Positions 6,328-8,831 of a stretch of 8,831 bases of DNA are shown here, in pieces (the first letter of the stretch is position 1; every line of letters starts with the position of its first letter). The notes under the pieces were generated by a model, which was not told where the DNA came from, made no database searches, and worked only from the letters and a program-made list of their open reading frames with translations. Both the position numbers and the translations under genes were made by a program. The DNA comes from Methanosphaera sp. rholeuAM130. GTDB lineage: Archaea; Methanobacteriota; Methanobacteria; Methanobacteriales; Methanobacteriaceae. The stretch is taken from positions 1 through 8,831 of the forward strand of contig MUZY01000113.1 of NCBI GenBank assembly GCA_003266065.1. The letters run 5' to 3'.

Positions 6328-8649
6328 TTAAATCACGTTAAATTCTCTCGTTACAACTCTTGCCTTAGTGGAGTCAGATTCATCCAAGCGTATTTTCAAT
6401 TCGTGAATTCCACTGTCCAATCCTTCGACATTCCAATTAAAAATACAATTGCCGTCCGTTAAGCTATTTTCCATTATCAATTCATTATCAATATAAACTT
6501 TAACCATTGAATCTACAGGCATGTTCCTGATATCCATACAATTGATATCCACAATCAACTCATTGTCATTAATTTCCAAACGGTTGACCTTGATTTTCAC
6601 AGGAATCAATATCCTTGACTTATCATTGATTATAAAGGTTAACGCAGTATCCAAAAATCTTTCCGATTTTACTTCCACTACAACATCAAAATCCGCATAA
6701 TCAATCAGATTCTTATTAAAATACCAGAAGTCATGATAGAAAAATACTTCCCTAAAGTATGCCGTAAAGGCATCAAACAGTGGATGTGCAGACTTATCAC
6801 AAATTACCAATGCTTTCCTATCGCTAATGCTATCCGGATTGAACAGATATTTTGAAGCCACATTGTTGAATTGACTGAATTTTAAAGGTATTTGCCTGTT
6901 GATAATTTCAGACTTTAATGATAATTCCTCCACATTTATACGGGAGTACATTTCATATACATCATCCTTATCATACGACCAGCTGTTATCGGTAAACAAA
7001 TCCCCCTGATGACAGACGACACTTGAAGTGAATTTCTCTAGCAATTGCCCCCTGATCTCCTTGAATGATTTTTCCTTAAAGGTTTTGAAGATTATGTAAC
7101 TGACCGCCTTAACGGCTGCTTGGGAAGTTATCTTAGTATCGTTTACCAGAAAATCATCCCCTTTAATTACCTCTGATAAATCATAGTAATAGTTTTTTAG
7201 GCTATTCCAATTACGGTTTGGCACAGCCGTCTCAAATGGAAGATATTCTCTCAATACAACACTCTTATCAGGTATAATAAATTGGGTAAACTTAATGTTT
7301 TTGCCTGCAAGATACTTCCGTTTGCTCTGGAGACTTAATTTGAAATCCCGGATATTCAACGGCGAATTATACTCCAAATCGTAGTGTTGCAGCAACTCGT
7401 TTTCATTGTCGTTTACCAAAAAGAATGTATTGTCCAAACCCTTCAACGATGACTTTAACCCGGTGAAATATTTCTTTATATCCTCGGATACTATTATCTG
7501 TCTTGTGAACTGGAATTCATTGGTGGTATCCGTCGGGTTAACTGTTACCGTGATATTATATTTGTCTATTGGGTATGCGGACATATCATAGCTTTTATCA
7601 AATATGCCGCCACTTGTATAATCGCTTGCAAACAATTCATCATTTACGTATATGTCCACACCCGAATCAATAATCCTATTATAATAATCCATGACATTGA
7701 ATTTGACATCCAGTTTCTTATCGTATGACTTGAATTCATCCAGATTAAGTATCAAATCCTGTTTTACTTTGAAATCGTTTTCACATGTTGGATAATGTGG
7801 ATTTTCCATAAATCTTTCTGTTCTTATTTCTATAACATCATCCGGATTAAACCATTCGACCAGTTGCTTATTGAAGTACCAGTGATCCCAGTAGAAAAAG
7901 ACTTCCCTGTAATATGCAATCAATGACGTGATTAATGAATTGGTGGACGAATCCCTTAGAACCAATGCCTTCTTATCGCTGATGCTGTTTGGATTTATGT
8001 AATATTCCGATTTCCTTCTTGATACAAACCTAAACTCCTCAGGTATGTCTTCAAGTTCCACATGTTTACATTCCTCATTTAACGCCAGATTCTCAAGCTG
8101 GATATGAGCATGTTTTTTAAAGCGTTCATCCTGTGGATATGACCAGTTGACCGTGAAGAATAGGTCTCCCTTATGATCGACCATTTCCACATGTGTCTTT
8201 TCCCTTATTTTCTGTGCATAACTATCCGGATTACCTCCATGCAAAACGGATAGTATGTAAGGGGTCACCTTGAGTGAGGACATGACCGAAATATGCGTAT
8301 CGTTTTTAAGCAGGTCATCTATTGTCACTATATTTTTTAGGTCATTTACCAATCCTTCAAGTTGGTCTGTTATCCTTTTTGGATTGGAAGTTTCAAACGG
8401 TAAAAAGTCACGTGCAGTGATGCTCTTATCGGGCACTACAAAAAATTCATAGCTGATGCCTTTGGAAAAAAAGTACTTTTTCCTGGAATTGACGCTATTT
8501 ATGAACCTGTTTATATCAATGGAACTTTGATAACTATCATCGTAATGCTGTCTTATTTCATTATTAGTATCGTTGACTAAGAAGTAATAATTATCCTTTC
8601 CCTCTATGGTCTTTTTCAAGCCATTGAAGTATTGATTAAAATCCATCAT
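6328..8649 (-). CDS. Tandem-duplicated AlgX/AlgJ-like SGNH-family protein with two beta-rich linker domains
   Basis: A 773-residue protein (numbered from the ATG at 8649) built of two homologous halves. Each half has a YF.GLK...G.DN..FLVND start, a VPDKS/IPDKS...LPFE motif (73-86 and 459-473), a DT[HK] motif (117-119; 504-506), an HxGDLF segment, a [ST]xxxPxSISD[KR]KALV block with a D-x-S element (233-235; 618-620), FREVFFY..WYFN, and an ER[FM] segment, then a beta-rich domain (about 295-385; 675-773). The PDK and DTH/DS signatures are those of AlgX/AlgJ-type O-acetyltransferases. Half 1 retains DTH and DSS; half 2 has DTK and DKS and may be catalytically dead. No signal peptide or membrane segment is visible, although known AlgX/AlgJ proteins are exported. 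An in-frame TTG at 8658 is only 1 nt from GAAAGGG, whereas ATG 8649 has 10-nt spacing. The substrate is unknown; family placement is by motif only. Confidence 0.72.
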   Translation of the reverse strand: MMDFNQYFNGLKKTIEGKDNYYFLVNDTNNEIRQHYDDSYQSSIDINRFINSVNSRKKYFFSKGISYEFFVVPDKSITARDFLPFETSNPKRITDQLEGLVNDLKNIVTIDDLLKNDTHISVMSSLKVTPYILSVLHGGNPDSYAQKIREKTHVEMVDHKGDLFFTVNWSYPQDERFKKHAHIQLENLALNEECKHVELEDIPEEFRFVSRRKSEYYINPNSISDKKALVLRDSSTNSLITSLIAYYREVFFYWDHWYFNKQLVEWFNPDDVIEIRTERFMENPHYPTCENDFKVKQDLILNLDEFKSYDKKLDVKFNVMDYYNRIIDSGVDIYVNDELFASDYTSGGIFDKSYDMSAYPIDKYNITVTVNPTDTTNEFQFTRQIIVSEDIKKYFTGLKSSLKGLDNTFFLVNDNENELLQHYDLEYNSPLNIRDFKLSLQSKRKYLAGKNIKFTQFIIPDKSVVLREYLPFETAVPNRNWNSLKNYYYDLSEVIKGDDFLVNDTKITSQAAVKAVSYIIFKTFKEKSFKEIRGQLLEKFTSSVVCHQGDLFTDNSWSYDKDDVYEMYSRINVEELSLKSEIINRQIPLKFSQFNNVASKYLFNPDSISDRKALVICDKSAHPLFDAFTAYFREVFFYHDFWYFNKNLIDYADFDVVVEVKSERFLDTALTFIINDKSRILIPVKIKVNRLEINDNELIVDINCMDIRNMPVDSMVKVYIDNELIMENSLTDGNCIFNWNVEGLDSGIHELKIRLDESDSTKARVVTREFNVI
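6392..8640 (-). repeat. Internal tandem duplication within the AlgX-like gene (two units of about 1.15 kb)
   Basis: The encoded protein repeats itself in order, motif by motif: residues about 4-385 and about 390-770 align over their whole length. In the best-conserved stretches (the N-terminal 80 residues, and the KALV...WYFN...ERF block) roughly 40-50% of positions are identical by eye. The DNA copies have diverged well past recent duplication, so this is an old fusion or duplication rather than a recombination-prone repeat. Boundaries are approximate. Confidence 0.8.
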
Positions 8650-8831
8650 AAATAGCAAACCCTTTCATTTCTGATTAATTATTTATATTTGAAGGTTAAT
8701 ATTTTATTCTATTAGATGAGAAATATGAAAGGACAATATAAAAGATAATTAAAATTAAAACCCTCTTTTCCCCCCATTATTTTCTAATTTTAACTAATTT
8801 ATTATTTCAATCAGTTTTCTAATTATTGTAC
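8650..8831. promoter_or_regulatory. Non-coding upstream region of the AlgX-like/mfnA operon, with possible divergent promoter
   Basis: No credible gene lies in this AT-rich stretch. On the minus strand, GAAAGGG (8660-8666) is the ribosome binding site for the AlgX-like gene, and TATA-like boxes lie at 8681-8687 (TATAAAT) and near 8699-8712; the second would leave a leader long enough to include the ribosome binding site. On the plus strand, TATAAAAG at 8737-8744 is a good archaeal TATA match pointing to the right, away from the operon. It is followed about 17 nt later by a 15-nt pure pyrimidine tract (8761-8775). Confidence 0.4.

Noticed and set aside
8713..8778. Minus-strand 21-codon frame starting ATG-GGG-GGA within the pyrimidine tract complement
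   Set aside because: Too short, no ribosome binding site, and Phe/Leu/Tyr-rich by composition; the G-run creates it by chance.

Overview
The window reads as chromosomal DNA from an AT-rich methanogenic archaeon, most likely of the order Methanobacteriales (Methanobrevibacter, Methanosphaera or a relative). The evidence is a four-subunit-type pyruvate:ferredoxin oxidoreductase operon in the order porC-porD-porA, an archaeal dihydropteroate-synthase-like protein ending in a DUF4346 module, an MfnA-type PLP decarboxylase, a Zn-finger TtuA/NcsA-type tRNA thiolase, archaeal purine-rich ribosome binding sites and some TTG starts. Genus and species cannot be fixed from sequence reading alone. There is no rRNA, tRNA, CRISPR array, insertion sequence or phage gene.

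Layout. (1) Positions 1-1932, minus strand: porC, porD and porA, tightly packed; porA runs off the left edge after 377 codons and porB is expected just outside. (2) 1933-2171: a very AT-rich divergent promoter region. (3) 2172-5091, plus strand: a DHPS-like protein (pterin/C1-carrier biosynthesis), a TtuA/NcsA-like PP-loop thiolase, then a 66-residue ubiquitin-fold sulfur carrier ending in Gly-Gly. The last two plausibly act together as sulfur donor and tRNA thiolase. A palindrome cluster lies between them and may be an operator. (4) 5141-8649, minus strand: a 773-residue protein made of two tandem AlgX/AlgJ-like SGNH units, followed 14 nt later by mfnA (tyrosine/aspartate decarboxylase). The two blocks converge at about 5091/5141. 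(5) 8650-8831: non-coding, AT-rich upstream region with a TATA-like box and a pyrimidine tract.

Most of the window is conserved core metabolism: acetyl-CoA/pyruvate interconversion, C1-carrier cofactors and tRNA thiolation. The part least explained by known biology is the tandem AlgX-like protein. Its first copy keeps the residues expected for SGNH/AlgX catalysis (DTH and DSS). The second copy has lost them (DTK and DKS). The protein has no visible signal peptide, and its gene is tightly linked to mfnA. This pair is the best candidate for an undescribed system here.
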